Source of the DNA: Keguizhuia sedimenti
GTDB taxonomy: Bacteria; Pseudomonadota; Gammaproteobacteria; Burkholderiales; Burkholderiaceae_D
DNA: 64,000 nucleotides
Assembly: GCA_030715135.1 (NCBI GenBank)
Contig: JAUYVH010000012.1
Location: forward strand, 38,565-102,564
Direction: 5' to 3'
This document shows positions 46,967-55,190 of the stretch, piece after piece. Under the pieces are notes generated by a model. The model was not told the DNA's origin, searched no databases, and was given only the letters and a program-made list of their open reading frames with translations. Numbering within the stretch: the first letter of the stretch is position 1; the number at the start of each line of letters is the position of its first letter. Position numbers and translations under genes: made by a program.

Positions 46967-47776
46967 TCATTTCGAACGCGCTTTTCGCCACAGCAATATG
47001 GGCAGGCGCAGCAGGAAACCGAAAAACAGGCGAGTGTACATCCAGGTCAGCAACTTGTTGTCGCGCCAGTAATTGAAGTGCGACACGCCGCCTTCCTCGG
47101 CATTCAGATACCGGACCTTTGCCGGAATGTTAACCGGCTTGACGCCGCGCCAGCGCAGGCGCACCACGGCTTCGGGATCGAAATCGAAGCGGCGCATCCA
47201 GTGCTGCTTTTGCATGATGGCGCGCAGCGGTTCTATCGGATAGACGCGGAATCCGAACAGCGAATCGCCGATTCCTCCACCGCAGGTTTCAAAGTTCGCC
47301 CACCAGTTCGAGATCTTGCGGCCCTTTACGCGTACGCTTGGGGCCGAGGCATCGAATATCGGAACGCCCAGAATCATCGCGTCCGGTTTGTTCTGCGATT
47401 GTTCCATGAATACCGGAATCATGGATGCGTCATGCTGTCCGTCCGAGTCCATTGTCAATACATGGGTATAGCCTTGCCGGAATGCCATGTCGATGCCATG
47501 CAGGACCGCAGCGCCTTTTCCCTGATTTTTCTCCAGCACGATGATCTTCAGGTCCGGGTCAGCGAGCGCCATTTCCTGGAGCCCGGCCACCGTGCCGTCG
47601 GTGCTGCCGTCCACCACCACCCATACCGGTGACCAGTACTTGCGCGCCGCCTTGACCGTTTCATAGACAGTCGCGCCCGGGTTATAGCTGGGGATCAGTA
47701 CCAGATGCGACAAGGAGGCCGGCATCGGGGTGTGCGACTCGATTGAGCGCTGCAATTGCAAACTAAAACTGCCCAT
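46967..47776 (-). CDS. Family 2 glycosyltransferase of the pigment cluster
   Basis: A 269-residue GT-A fold enzyme: HLVLIPSYNPGATVYETV, VVDGSTDGT, NQGKGAAVLHGI, the metal-binding MDSDGQHD, and a C-terminal hydrophobic stretch that may bind the membrane. In ape clusters a GT2 protein adds a sugar to the pigment or its lipid. ATG 47725 would remove 17 non-conserved N-terminal residues and is a reasonable alternative start. The leader contains four 12-bp repeats. Confidence 0.87.
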   Translation of the reverse strand: MGSFSLQLQRSIESHTPMPASLSHLVLIPSYNPGATVYETVKAARKYWSPVWVVVDGSTDGTVAGLQEMALADPDLKIIVLEKNQGKGAAVLHGIDMAFRQGYTHVLTMDSDGQHDASMIPVFMEQSQNKPDAMILGVPIFDASAPSVRVKGRKISNWWANFETCGGGIGDSLFGFRVYPIEPLRAIMQKQHWMRRFDFDPEAVVRLRWRGVKPVNIPAKVRYLNAEEGGVSHFNYWRDNKLLTWMYTRLFFGFLLRLPILLWRKARSK

Positions 47777-47804
47777 GGTTTACATTCGAAATAGTGCTTG
47801 GTAA

Positions 47805-47852
47805 TCGTCTTCTATCGCGTCTCTAATTGCGTCTGTTGTTGCGTCTCTTGTC
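47805..47852. repeat. Four 12-bp tandem repeats between MFS and GT2 genes
   Basis: Four units TCGTCTTCTATC, GCGTCTCTAATT, GCGTCTGTTGTT and GCGTCTCTTGTC share a (G/T)CGTCT start at an exact 12-base period. They occupy the leader of the GT2 gene on the minus strand. Confidence 0.8.
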
Positions 47853-47905
47853 GGACCGTTTGCGACCATAGGGGACCAGATCCGCATCGGCCGCCGGACG
47901 GACCA

Positions 47906-49519
47906 TCATCCGGCGGCCTGTTTGAATTTTGCCAGCAGTGCTTCCTCGATTTCTTCCAGTCGCCGTCCGCGCGTATCGATGCCGTTACGGATCAGCATGA
48001 GCGCCGATATTATCATTGGTACGGCGATCAATAATGCCGAAAAAGCCACATTGCCGAAGATTCCGATTACGCCGGCAAAGGCGCCGAGGATGCCGCCGAG
48101 CTTAGAGCTGGCGGCAATGACCCCCGAACCGGTACCGCGCAAATGCACTGGATAAATCTCCGCTGCATACGGAATCAGCATGGCGATCACGCCGCTCGCG
48201 CTGATCAGCAGGCAGGTAGTCGCGAGGATGATCAGCGAACTCGAACGTATATCTGCAAGTGCCAGCACAAAGAAAAGAGCCAATGCGCCGGTGGTCAGTG
48301 CGATGAACAGCACCAGCGTCTTGACGCTGCTCCAGCGGTGATACAAGCCGATCACGATCAGGATTCCCGGCAATGCGAATATTGCTGACTTTGCAATCAG
48401 GGTGCTTGCGGCCTTCGCGTCCATTCCCATGGTGCCCAGGTTGGACGGCAGCCATAACAGAAACCCGAAATTCACCAGGCCCCAGGCGATGCCGCATGCA
48501 ATCAATCCATAGGTAATCGACGCATATGGACCGCGAAGCAGGTCCAGCATGCTGACCTTCGAGTCGTTTTGCGGCGTTTCAGTTTCAGCGGAAACCACAT
48601 TGGCGTCGCTTGCCAGAACTCCGGAATATTTTGCCAGCACTGCGCGTGCTTCGATTTCCAATCCGGCGTTTGCCAGAAAACGCGGCGATTCGGGAATATA
48701 ACGGTCAAGGAAGATAATGAGCGCGCCGGTCGGCAAACCGAGCAGCCACAGTACGCGCCAGCTGAACATGGGCTCCAGGATCGCTGCCGACCCGGCAGCA
48801 ATCAGATACCCGGCGGAGGTGCCGATCCCGCCAAGCGCCACCAGAAGCCAGCCCCTGTGCGCCGCGGGAATCATCTCTGCCATCAGGGTGAACGTGATCG
48901 GCAGCAGACCGCCCGCCGACGCACCCATCAGAAAACACATCGCCAGGTTCCATTCAAACGTAGGCATGGCGCCGCAGATTGCCGTGCCGATGAACATCAG
49001 TGCCGACAACAGGATGGCCGCACGACGCCCGAACGCGTCAGCCAGGCGGCCCCAGACAATGGATCCGACCGTGGTGCCGGTCAATGCCACCAGCGCGAGC
49101 CAGCCGGCAGTTTCCTTGCTGATTTCATATTCCTCCGTTACGCCGGGCATCACGAATCCGAGCGTGGCAGGCTTCATGACGTCAACGGCCAGGGCAACGA
49201 TCAGCACGAATACAAGCTTCCAGTGTTCCCGGTTGAGCGGCACACTGTCCGCAACATGGAATTGCAGAGGTGCGCCGCCCATGTTCTTTGCCAATTGGCT
49301 AAGCCGGGGCATCAAACCGTAAGCGGCGAACAGCAGGCCGACGGGAATCAGCACCATACCGATCAGCATGTTCGTGTCCATCGGCATGCCTGCCATCTGG
49401 TAATCCATGTAGGACGAATGAATGAACATCGGGATATGTGCCAGTACACCGGCGACCAGTGCGGCGCAACCGATCCAGAAGGCAACCGGGTGGTGAAACG
49501 AAAGACCGCTAGATTTCAT
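47906..49519 (-). CDS. MFS transporter with two extra N-terminal helices
   Basis: A 537-residue permease. After two N-terminal helices (about 12-33, 48-68) and a soluble linker comes a 12-helix MFS core with the loop motif GRLADAFGRRAAIL and ESPRFLANAG, resembling the sugar/aromatic-acid transporter group. IPYAAEIYPVHLRGTGSGV matches the second-half signature. It is not a usual ape component. It may import an aromatic precursor or export a product, or may be an unrelated passenger; the substrate cannot be told. Confidence 0.8.
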   Translation of the reverse strand: MKSSGLSFHHPVAFWIGCAALVAGVLAHIPMFIHSSYMDYQMAGMPMDTNMLIGMVLIPVGLLFAAYGLMPRLSQLAKNMGGAPLQFHVADSVPLNREHWKLVFVLIVALAVDVMKPATLGFVMPGVTEEYEISKETAGWLALVALTGTTVGSIVWGRLADAFGRRAAILLSALMFIGTAICGAMPTFEWNLAMCFLMGASAGGLLPITFTLMAEMIPAAHRGWLLVALGGIGTSAGYLIAAGSAAILEPMFSWRVLWLLGLPTGALIIFLDRYIPESPRFLANAGLEIEARAVLAKYSGVLASDANVVSAETETPQNDSKVSMLDLLRGPYASITYGLIACGIAWGLVNFGFLLWLPSNLGTMGMDAKAASTLIAKSAIFALPGILIVIGLYHRWSSVKTLVLFIALTTGALALFFVLALADIRSSSLIILATTCLLISASGVIAMLIPYAAEIYPVHLRGTGSGVIAASSKLGGILGAFAGVIGIFGNVAFSALLIAVPMIISALMLIRNGIDTRGRRLEEIEEALLAKFKQAAG

Positions 49520-49653
49520 AAATAGTTGTCAAAAGTGCAGCGGAAGCGAGCCGATCCAAGGCTTGACTTCAGCCCGCTTCGGCGTTTGCTGTCGACTGTT
49601 AAGTTCTTGATTAAACAAGAAAAACAACGATAAGCAGCGTGGAAAAAGCTTCC

Positions 49654-50490
49654 TTAATTCTGCAAAGTGACCGAGTCTACTACAGCGTCAGTTACTTTTG
49701 GCGACTTGTGTTCCCTATTGAGCACATGGCTGAAGTAATCTTCCAGCTCTTTCATGAACAATTTTGCATTGTCCGGTGGCGGAAAGCGCTTGCCCAATCT
49801 GATGCGGAAATGCACGGGAAATTCGGGAGGGCGCAGAATATGATGCCCTTTACCGAGAAAACCCGAGTCCGTTTCGATGATCAGTGTCTGGACCTCCGCC
49901 TCCGTGCGCTTGGCAATGACGCCCAGGCTTCCTTTCAAGTCCAGGGGCATTCCCTTGACCGTGCGCGTGCCCTCGGGGAAAAGAAGCACATGGTTTCCTT
50001 GCACGAGTTCCTCTGCGGCTGAATTCGCCAAGTCGCGCATCGATCCGTTCGGTATGTAGCCGGCGATCTGCGCGCCTTTCCCGAACAGGACGTTTTTCAG
50101 GACTTCCGCTTTCATGATGGACACGACATTCGGCAGTCGTGATGCTATCAATAAGGCATCGAGCAAGGATGGATGGTTGGGGGCGAGGATGAGGCCGCTG
50201 TCGGAGCGCAGGCGGTCGACTTCGGCGATATCCAGTTTGACAATATGAAGAGTATCCAGAATGCCCAGATAGCAGCGAAAGAAACGCATGATCGTTACGC
50301 GCCCAAGCTGTTTTCTCGCGCGGCCGCGGACGAAAACGCACGCCAGCACCAGATATGACGTGCCGACGATCAGCATCGCTGTGAGCAGCAACAGGCCCAA
50401 AACGAGAATGCAGAAATCGAATGCTGTCTTGAACGGGTGAAGAATGGGATTACGCAGAAGACGCCCCGGTGATGAAGGTTTTTGCCGCAT
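49654..50490 (-). CDS. PlsC-family glycerolipid acyltransferase (ApeD-like)
   Basis: A 278-residue 1-acylglycerol-3-phosphate acyltransferase-type protein. A long hydrophobic N-terminal segment (about 22-55) is followed by the catalytic NHPSLLD (His106, Asp111) and the substrate motif LLFPEGTRTVKG. Relatives in aryl-polyene clusters are proposed to acylate the lipid anchor. ATG 50490 is preferred to the upstream TTG 50541. It is the first gene of the minus-strand half, next to yicC across a 220-base gap. Confidence 0.85.
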   Translation of the reverse strand: MRQKPSSPGRLLRNPILHPFKTAFDFCILVLGLLLLTAMLIVGTSYLVLACVFVRGRARKQLGRVTIMRFFRCYLGILDTLHIVKLDIAEVDRLRSDSGLILAPNHPSLLDALLIASRLPNVVSIMKAEVLKNVLFGKGAQIAGYIPNGSMRDLANSAAEELVQGNHVLLFPEGTRTVKGMPLDLKGSLGVIAKRTEAEVQTLIIETDSGFLGKGHHILRPPEFPVHFRIRLGKRFPPPDNAKLFMKELEDYFSHVLNREHKSPKVTDAVVDSVTLQN

Positions 50491-50643
50491 GAGCGATGTG
50501 CCGTTGTTAGCCTTGCAAAGAACGGCTTGCCTATCGCGCAATTTGCCGGACGGTCAATAGAGGATTGCTGCTCCGGCGCGCCATTATGCAATGGCCGCAT
50601 GGTGATTGCAATGTCACACGGTCAATGCAAGCGCGCATGATCA

Positions 50644-50679
50644 AGTCGACCATTAAGTCGATCAACTGAATGGTCGACT
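50644..50679. repeat. 11-bp inverted repeat at the right cluster boundary
   Basis: AGTCGACCATT (50644-50654) and its exact complement (50669-50679) enclose a 14-base loop, 31 bases beyond the yicC stop. There is no T-run, so terminator function is uncertain. Confidence 0.75.
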
Positions 50680-50709
50680 AAAAGATCAAACTACGCCGGA
50701 TCCGAAAGT

Positions 50710-51624
50710 TTATTCAAGGTTTTGCACCTGCTCGCGCATCTGCTCGATCAGCAGCTTCAAGGCCATGGAGGCGTCGGATAATTCCTTGAGTGCCGCTTTT
50801 GAGCCAATGGTGTTCGCTTCACGATTCAGTTCCTGCATCATGAAGTCCAGACGCCTGCCGACCTGGCCACCTTTTTTGAGAATTTCGCGTGTTTCGGCCA
50901 GGTGCGCGGACAGGCGCGTGATTTCTTCGGCTATATCGATGCGAATTCCATAAAGCGTCACTTCCTGCCGGATGCGTTCCGCCGCTTCGTCGTGCGACAG
51001 GGTGGTTGTGGCGCCGGCGTTGTGGTTCTGCAACGCTATTCCCATCGCTTCCTGCATGCGGTCGATGGCTTTCTGGTGGAATTGGGCGACGGCCTGTGGA
51101 ATCAGCGGACTGATGCGGGCAACGATGCTTTCCATTTCTTCAATGCGCGAAATCAGCATGGCGCCCAGTGCCGTGCCTTCGCGTTTTCGTGATGCGATAA
51201 ATGCATCCAGCGCGGCACTTGCCGTTTGCATCACTTCTTTTTGCAGGGTTTCTTCGCCCATCCCGGACTCTTCGATGACGCCGGGCCAGCGCAGCAGGTC
51301 ATTGACCGACATGGGAAGTGCGGCGGGAATATGCGCGCGGACTTGTTCCTGCATTTTTGCTATTTCCGACAGCAGGGCGGTATTGAGGCTGTAGCCTCCG
51401 TCGGCGGCCTTGCGTCCAAAGCTCAGACGGCATTCCACCTTGCCGCGCGTCGCGCGTGCGGCGATTGCTTCCCGCAATGCCGGTTCTACCGCTCTCAATT
51501 CGTCGTTGAGCCGGAATTGCAAATCTAGAAACCGTGAATTGACGCTTTTAAGTTCGATCGTAATGGTGCCGATGGCCGTGTCGCGTGTGACAACGGCGTA
51601 TCCAGTCATGCTGCTGATATTCAA
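50710..51624 (-). CDS. yicC: YicC family endoribonuclease/stress-induced protein
   Basis: The 304-residue protein has the YicC_N start SSMTGYAVVTRDTAIGTITIELKSVNSRFLDL and the C-terminal GRRLDFMMQELNREANTIGSKA (DUF1732). E. coli YicC is reported to be a ribonuclease. In many Proteobacteria it neighbours gmk or rph; here rph lies 2.1 kb upstream and gmk is on the far side of the pigment cluster. It is divergent from the kinase gene. Confidence 0.92.
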   Translation of the reverse strand: MNISSMTGYAVVTRDTAIGTITIELKSVNSRFLDLQFRLNDELRAVEPALREAIAARATRGKVECRLSFGRKAADGGYSLNTALLSEIAKMQEQVRAHIPAALPMSVNDLLRWPGVIEESGMGEETLQKEVMQTASAALDAFIASRKREGTALGAMLISRIEEMESIVARISPLIPQAVAQFHQKAIDRMQEAMGIALQNHNAGATTTLSHDEAAERIRQEVTLYGIRIDIAEEITRLSAHLAETREILKKGGQVGRRLDFMMQELNREANTIGSKAALKELSDASMALKLLIEQMREQVQNLE

Positions 51625-51798
51625 AATTAGCTTCCTCGATTACTTTACAAAATGCCGATTTATCCACACAATCCATTAACGCTTTCTGGTTTGCAAGGTT
51701 TCAACTATGCAATGTAGTGAATTTTTGGCCCGCTGCGATGATGCGGACCTGATTAGTGCGGCTGTTTTGCGGCTCTTTCAATTTTCCAGAGTATAAAT

Positions 51799-52812
51799 AT
51801 GGCAGCACAAAATAATGCTCCCTTACCCGATGGGTTGGATATTGCCGGATACCGCATTGTAAAGAAGATTGCATCGGGCGGGTTCAGTATTGTCTATCTG
51901 GCATATGACGAAGACGGAAATGCGGTCGCAATCAAGGAGTATCTGCCGAGTTCCCTTGCCCTGAGACAGCCAGGCGAACTGGTGCCGGTGATTGCTCCGG
52001 AAAATCTTCCGACCTTTCGAATCGGCCTGAAATGCTTTTTCGAGGAAGGAAGGGCGCTGGCGCGCATCAGCCATCCCAACGTCGTCAGCGTCGTCAACTT
52101 CTTCCGTGCCAACGAGACAGTTTATATGGTGATGGCCTATGAATCGGGCCGTTCGCTGCAAGACCATATCCTGCGCCGCCGCGAAAAGGGTGAGAAGCCG
52201 CTGGTATCGGAGCGCTTCATCCGCAAGATGTTCAGCCAGGTGATGAATGGCCTGCGGGAAGTGCATACCAACAAGCTGCTGCACCTCGACCTCAAGCCTG
52301 CCAATATTTATCTGCGCGTGGACGGTACGCCCATCCTGCTCGATTTCGGTGCTGCAAGGCAGACATTGCGAGAAGACGCGCCCAAGCTCTACCCGATGTA
52401 CACGCCGGGATTTGCGCCGCCGGAACTGTATTCCAAGAACGGCAACCTCGGACCATGGACCGATGTCTACAGCATCGGCGCCTCGATATTTGCCTGCATG
52501 GTGGGCGCGCCGCCTCAACCCGCCGACCAGCGCAAGATCAATGACCGGATGGATGGCCATTTCCGCAAGCTCGAAGACTTGTACTCGCCGGAATTGATCA
52601 AGGTAGTGCGCTGGAGCCTGATGGTCGATCCCATGGAGCGTCCGCAAAGTGTCTTTGCGCTGCAAAAGGCGCTGAAGAGCGAAACCTTGGAGAAGAAGGA
52701 CGAGCAGGATGTGCTGGAGAAAATCAGCCGCCGGATCCGCGGCTTGTTCGGCACTAAGGTCCGTGAGTCCGCCAATGGCGGCGCAACCACGATCCAGGAA
52801 AACTCACGTTAA
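51799..52812 (+). CDS. Serine/threonine protein kinase (Hanks type)
   Basis: A 337-residue soluble kinase. It has the Gly loop IASGGFSIVY (24-33), VAIKEY with Lys46, catalytic loop LHLDLKPANIYL (161-172, His-Leu-Asp replacing His-Arg-Asp), DFGAARQT (182-189), then PGFAPPELYSK and DVYSIGASIFACMVG. The C-terminal tail (285-337) has no recognised sensor or transmembrane domain. The absence of the HRD arginine suggests no dependence on activation-loop phosphorylation. It forms a two-gene unit with the PP2C phosphatase 22 bases downstream. Confidence 0.93.
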   Translation: MAAQNNAPLPDGLDIAGYRIVKKIASGGFSIVYLAYDEDGNAVAIKEYLPSSLALRQPGELVPVIAPENLPTFRIGLKCFFEEGRALARISHPNVVSVVNFFRANETVYMVMAYESGRSLQDHILRRREKGEKPLVSERFIRKMFSQVMNGLREVHTNKLLHLDLKPANIYLRVDGTPILLDFGAARQTLREDAPKLYPMYTPGFAPPELYSKNGNLGPWTDVYSIGASIFACMVGAPPQPADQRKINDRMDGHFRKLEDLYSPELIKVVRWSLMVDPMERPQSVFALQKALKSETLEKKDEQDVLEKISRRIRGLFGTKVRESANGGATTIQENSR

Positions 52813-52834
52813 TTATTGGGAGCAATAGCGGATC

Positions 52835-53767
52835 ATGCGATTCTCTGTTTATCAGTCCAGCCATATCGGCGGACGCAAGGCCAACCAGGACCGCATGGGT
52901 TACAGCTTCACGCGGGATGCGCTATTGCTGGTGCTTGCGGACGGCATGGGCGGCCATATCCTGGGCGAGATGGCCGCCTCCATTACCCTGCAGACCATCG
53001 GCACCCTGTTCCAGCAAAACGCCAAGCCTTACATCAAGAAGCCGGAGCGCTTTCTTGAAGACAGCTTTATGGCGGCGCATCGGGAGATCCATCGTTACCG
53101 CGCCCTCAACAATCTGCCGGAGACGCCGCGCACCACCATCGTCGCGTGCCTGGTGCAACATGGCAACGCCATCTGGGCGCACTGCGGCGATTCGCGCCTT
53201 TACTGGATGCGCGACGGTCATATCCTGGCGCGTACGCGCGACCATTCACGCATCGAGACATTGATTGCGCAGGGCAAGGTCGATCCGTCCGAGCGCGATA
53301 CCCATCCCGAACGCAACAAGCTGTTCAATTGCCTTGGTGCGCCGAACATGCCGATCGTCGAGATTTCGCGCCGCGCCAGCCTGCGGCCCGGCGACGTGCT
53401 GCTCCTGTGTTCGGACGGCTTGTGGTCGGTGCTGCCGGATCATGCGCTGGCGCACAGCCTGCACAACAATACGGTGGTGCGCGCTGTGCCTGAACTGATC
53501 AATACCGCTGCCGGCATCGCGGGCAAAAAGAGCGATAATGTCACTGCGCTTGCGATCATGTGGGAAGGCACCGGCGAGCTGCAGGATTCCACCGTCGTGA
53601 TCACGACCAATGCTTTGCCTCCGGACAGCGTGACGACCACGATACAGGCGCCGCGCCATGCCGATCTTGAAAATGCGGATCTTTTCAATGAAAGCGAAAT
53701 CGAAAAAGCCATTGATGAAATCCGCGGCGCGATTGAAAAAACAGCGCGCCTGACCAACAAGGAATAA
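52835..53767 (+). CDS. PP2C-family serine/threonine phosphatase
   Basis: A 310-residue metal-dependent phosphatase: [33 protein letters not shown] with the metal-binding Asp, [22 protein letters not shown] and [14 protein letters not shown], then [10 protein letters not shown]. It probably reverses the neighbouring kinase. The last 60 residues are an extra tail without a recognised domain. The unit kinase-phosphatase-rph-rdgB-hemW runs in one direction with small gaps, so co-transcription is likely. Confidence 0.93.
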   Translation: MRFSVYQSSHIGGRKANQDRMGYSFTRDALLLVLADGMGGHILGEMAASITLQTIGTLFQQNAKPYIKKPERFLEDSFMAAHREIHRYRALNNLPETPRTTIVACLVQHGNAIWAHCGDSRLYWMRDGHILARTRDHSRIETLIAQGKVDPSERDTHPERNKLFNCLGAPNMPIVEISRRASLRPGDVLLLCSDGLWSVLPDHALAHSLHNNTVVRAVPELINTAAGIAGKKSDNVTALAIMWEGTGELQDSTVVITTNALPPDSVTTTIQAPRHADLENADLFNESEIEKAIDEIRGAIEKTARLTNKE

Positions 53768-53771
53768 TTAC

Positions 53772-54506
53772 ATGATGTTTGAGAATCGTCCCAGCGGACG
53801 CACCGCGGATGCGCTGCGCGCCGTCCGTATTACACGCAACTACACCAAGCACGCGGAAGGTTCCGTGCTGATCGAATTCGGCGATACGCGCGTCATCTGC
53901 ACGGCAAGCGTCGAAGATCGCGTACCGGGCTTCCTGAAAGGCCAGGGGCAGGGCTGGCTGACTGCCGAATACGGCATGCTGCCGCGTTCCACGCATACCA
54001 GGATGGACCGTGAAGCCGCGCGCGGAAAACAATCCGGGCGTACCCAGGAAATCCAGCGACTGATCGGCCGTTCCCTGCGCGCTGCATTCGATCTGCAAGG
54101 ATTCGGCGAACGCACCCTGCATCTCGACTGCGACGTGATCCAGGCCGACGGCGGTACGCGCACCGCTGCCATCACGGGCGCCATGGTCGCCGCTTACGAT
54201 GCATTTTCGAAAGCTCACGCCGCCGGCTTGATCCCGGCCATTCCGCTCAAGCATTTCGTTGCCGCCATCTCGGTGGGCGTATATCGCGGCATGCCGGTGC
54301 TGGACCTTGATTATCTGGAAGATTCGGATTGCGATACTGACATGAATGTCGTCATGACCGATACCGGCCATTTCATCGAAGTGCAGGGCACTGCCGAGGG
54401 CGACGCCTTCGACCGTGCAACGATGAATCGTTTGCTGGACCTGGCGCAGGCAGGCATCGCAGATTTGATCAGCACGCAGAAGCAGTCCCTGGGACTGACC
54501 GCATAG
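53772..54506 (+). CDS. rph: Ribonuclease PH
   Basis: This phosphorolytic 3'-exoribonuclease trims tRNA precursors. The 244-residue protein has [30 protein letters not shown], the phosphate/tRNA-contact region [33 protein letters not shown] and [24 protein letters not shown] eight bases before ATG 53772 supports the start; four bases separate it from the phosphatase gene. Confidence 0.96.
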   Translation: MMFENRPSGRTADALRAVRITRNYTKHAEGSVLIEFGDTRVICTASVEDRVPGFLKGQGQGWLTAEYGMLPRSTHTRMDREAARGKQSGRTQEIQRLIGRSLRAAFDLQGFGERTLHLDCDVIQADGGTRTAAITGAMVAAYDAFSKAHAAGLIPAIPLKHFVAAISVGVYRGMPVLDLDYLEDSDCDTDMNVVMTDTGHFIEVQGTAEGDAFDRATMNRLLDLAQAGIADLISTQKQSLGLTA

Positions 54507-54518
54507 ACGGAAACATGG

Positions 54519-54602
54519 ACGGGAAAACTGCGCTAAACTTGCGCGGTTTCCCGTAAAAATACTATCCGCATCCAGCGCATCTCGTCATGGCGATGCGGTT
54601 TT
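54519..54602 (+). terminator. Hairpins between rph and rdgB (weak terminator or processing site)
   Basis: Two inverted repeats fill the gap: ACGGGAAA...TTTCCCGT (54519-54554) and CGCATC/GATGCG (54576-54597) followed by GTTTT just before rdgB. Neither is a canonical terminator; partial attenuation or mRNA processing is possible. Confidence 0.35.
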
Positions 54603-54605
54603 CCT

Positions 54606-55190
54606 ATGACACAAACCATCGTTCTCGCCTCGAACAATTCCGGCAAGCTGAAGGAATTTCATGCCATGCTGGCGCCCCTCGGTTTTGACGTACGCCCACA
54701 GCGCGAATTCAATGTACCGGAGGCCGACGAGCCGCATTTTACCTTCGTCGAGAATGCGCTGGCAAAGGCACGCCATGCATCGCTGGCAACCGGGTTGCCT
54801 GCACTGGCCGACGATTCCGGCATCTGCGTCAATGCGCTGAAAGGCGCGCCCGGCGTGCTTTCCGCCCGCTATGCGGGCGAGCCGAAGTCGGATGCGCGCA
54901 ATAATCAAAAGCTCATCGCCGATCTGGCCGAGTATTCCGATAAATCAGCTTATTTTTATTGCGTGCTGGTTTATGTGCGCCATGCAAACGATCCTCAGCC
55001 GGTGATTGCGGAAGGGCGCTGGAATGGCAAGTTCGCCTCCGAAGCGCGAGGCGAAAACGGCTTCGGCTACGATCCGCATTTCCTGCTTCCGGAGCTTGGC
55101 AAGACCGCGTCCGAATTGTCCGAAGAAGAAAAGAACCGTCACTCGCATCGTGCGCAGGCATTGCGGCAGCTTGTAGAGAAATTGAAATGA
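54606..55190 (+). CDS. rdgB: XTP/dITP diphosphatase (non-canonical purine NTPase)
   Basis: It removes inosine and xanthosine triphosphates from the nucleotide pool. The 194-residue protein shows IVLASNNSGKLKEFHAML, ENALAKARHASLATGLPALADDSGICV (catalytic acidic residues), GAPGVLSARYAGE and the nucleobase pocket GENGFGYDPHF, SHRAQAL. Its stop overlaps the hemW start by four bases. Confidence 0.95.
   Translation: MTQTIVLASNNSGKLKEFHAMLAPLGFDVRPQREFNVPEADEPHFTFVENALAKARHASLATGLPALADDSGICVNALKGAPGVLSARYAGEPKSDARNNQKLIADLAEYSDKSAYFYCVLVYVRHANDPQPVIAEGRWNGKFASEARGENGFGYDPHFLLPELGKTASELSEEEKNRHSHRAQALRQLVEKLK

Larger units (their letters stand above)
27943..50490. other. Aryl-polyene/xanthomonadin-like pigment biosynthetic gene cluster
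   Basis: Eighteen pigment-type or accessory genes sit together: ACP, aryl/acyl ligase, two hotdog dehydratases, ketoreductase, ketosynthase, chain-length factor, methyltransferase, LolA-like carrier, MMPL exporter, COG4648 protein, GT2, LpxL- and PlsC-type acyltransferases, two flavin halogenases, polysaccharide deacetylase and a chorismatase. A lipoprotein hydrolase, DUF2254 protein, MFS transporter and GIY-YIG protein are interspersed. This set is diagnostic for aryl polyenes (E. coli/Xenorhabdus ape, Xanthomonas pig clusters). The boundaries are gmk and yicC. The chemical product is inferred, not shown. Confidence 0.88.
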
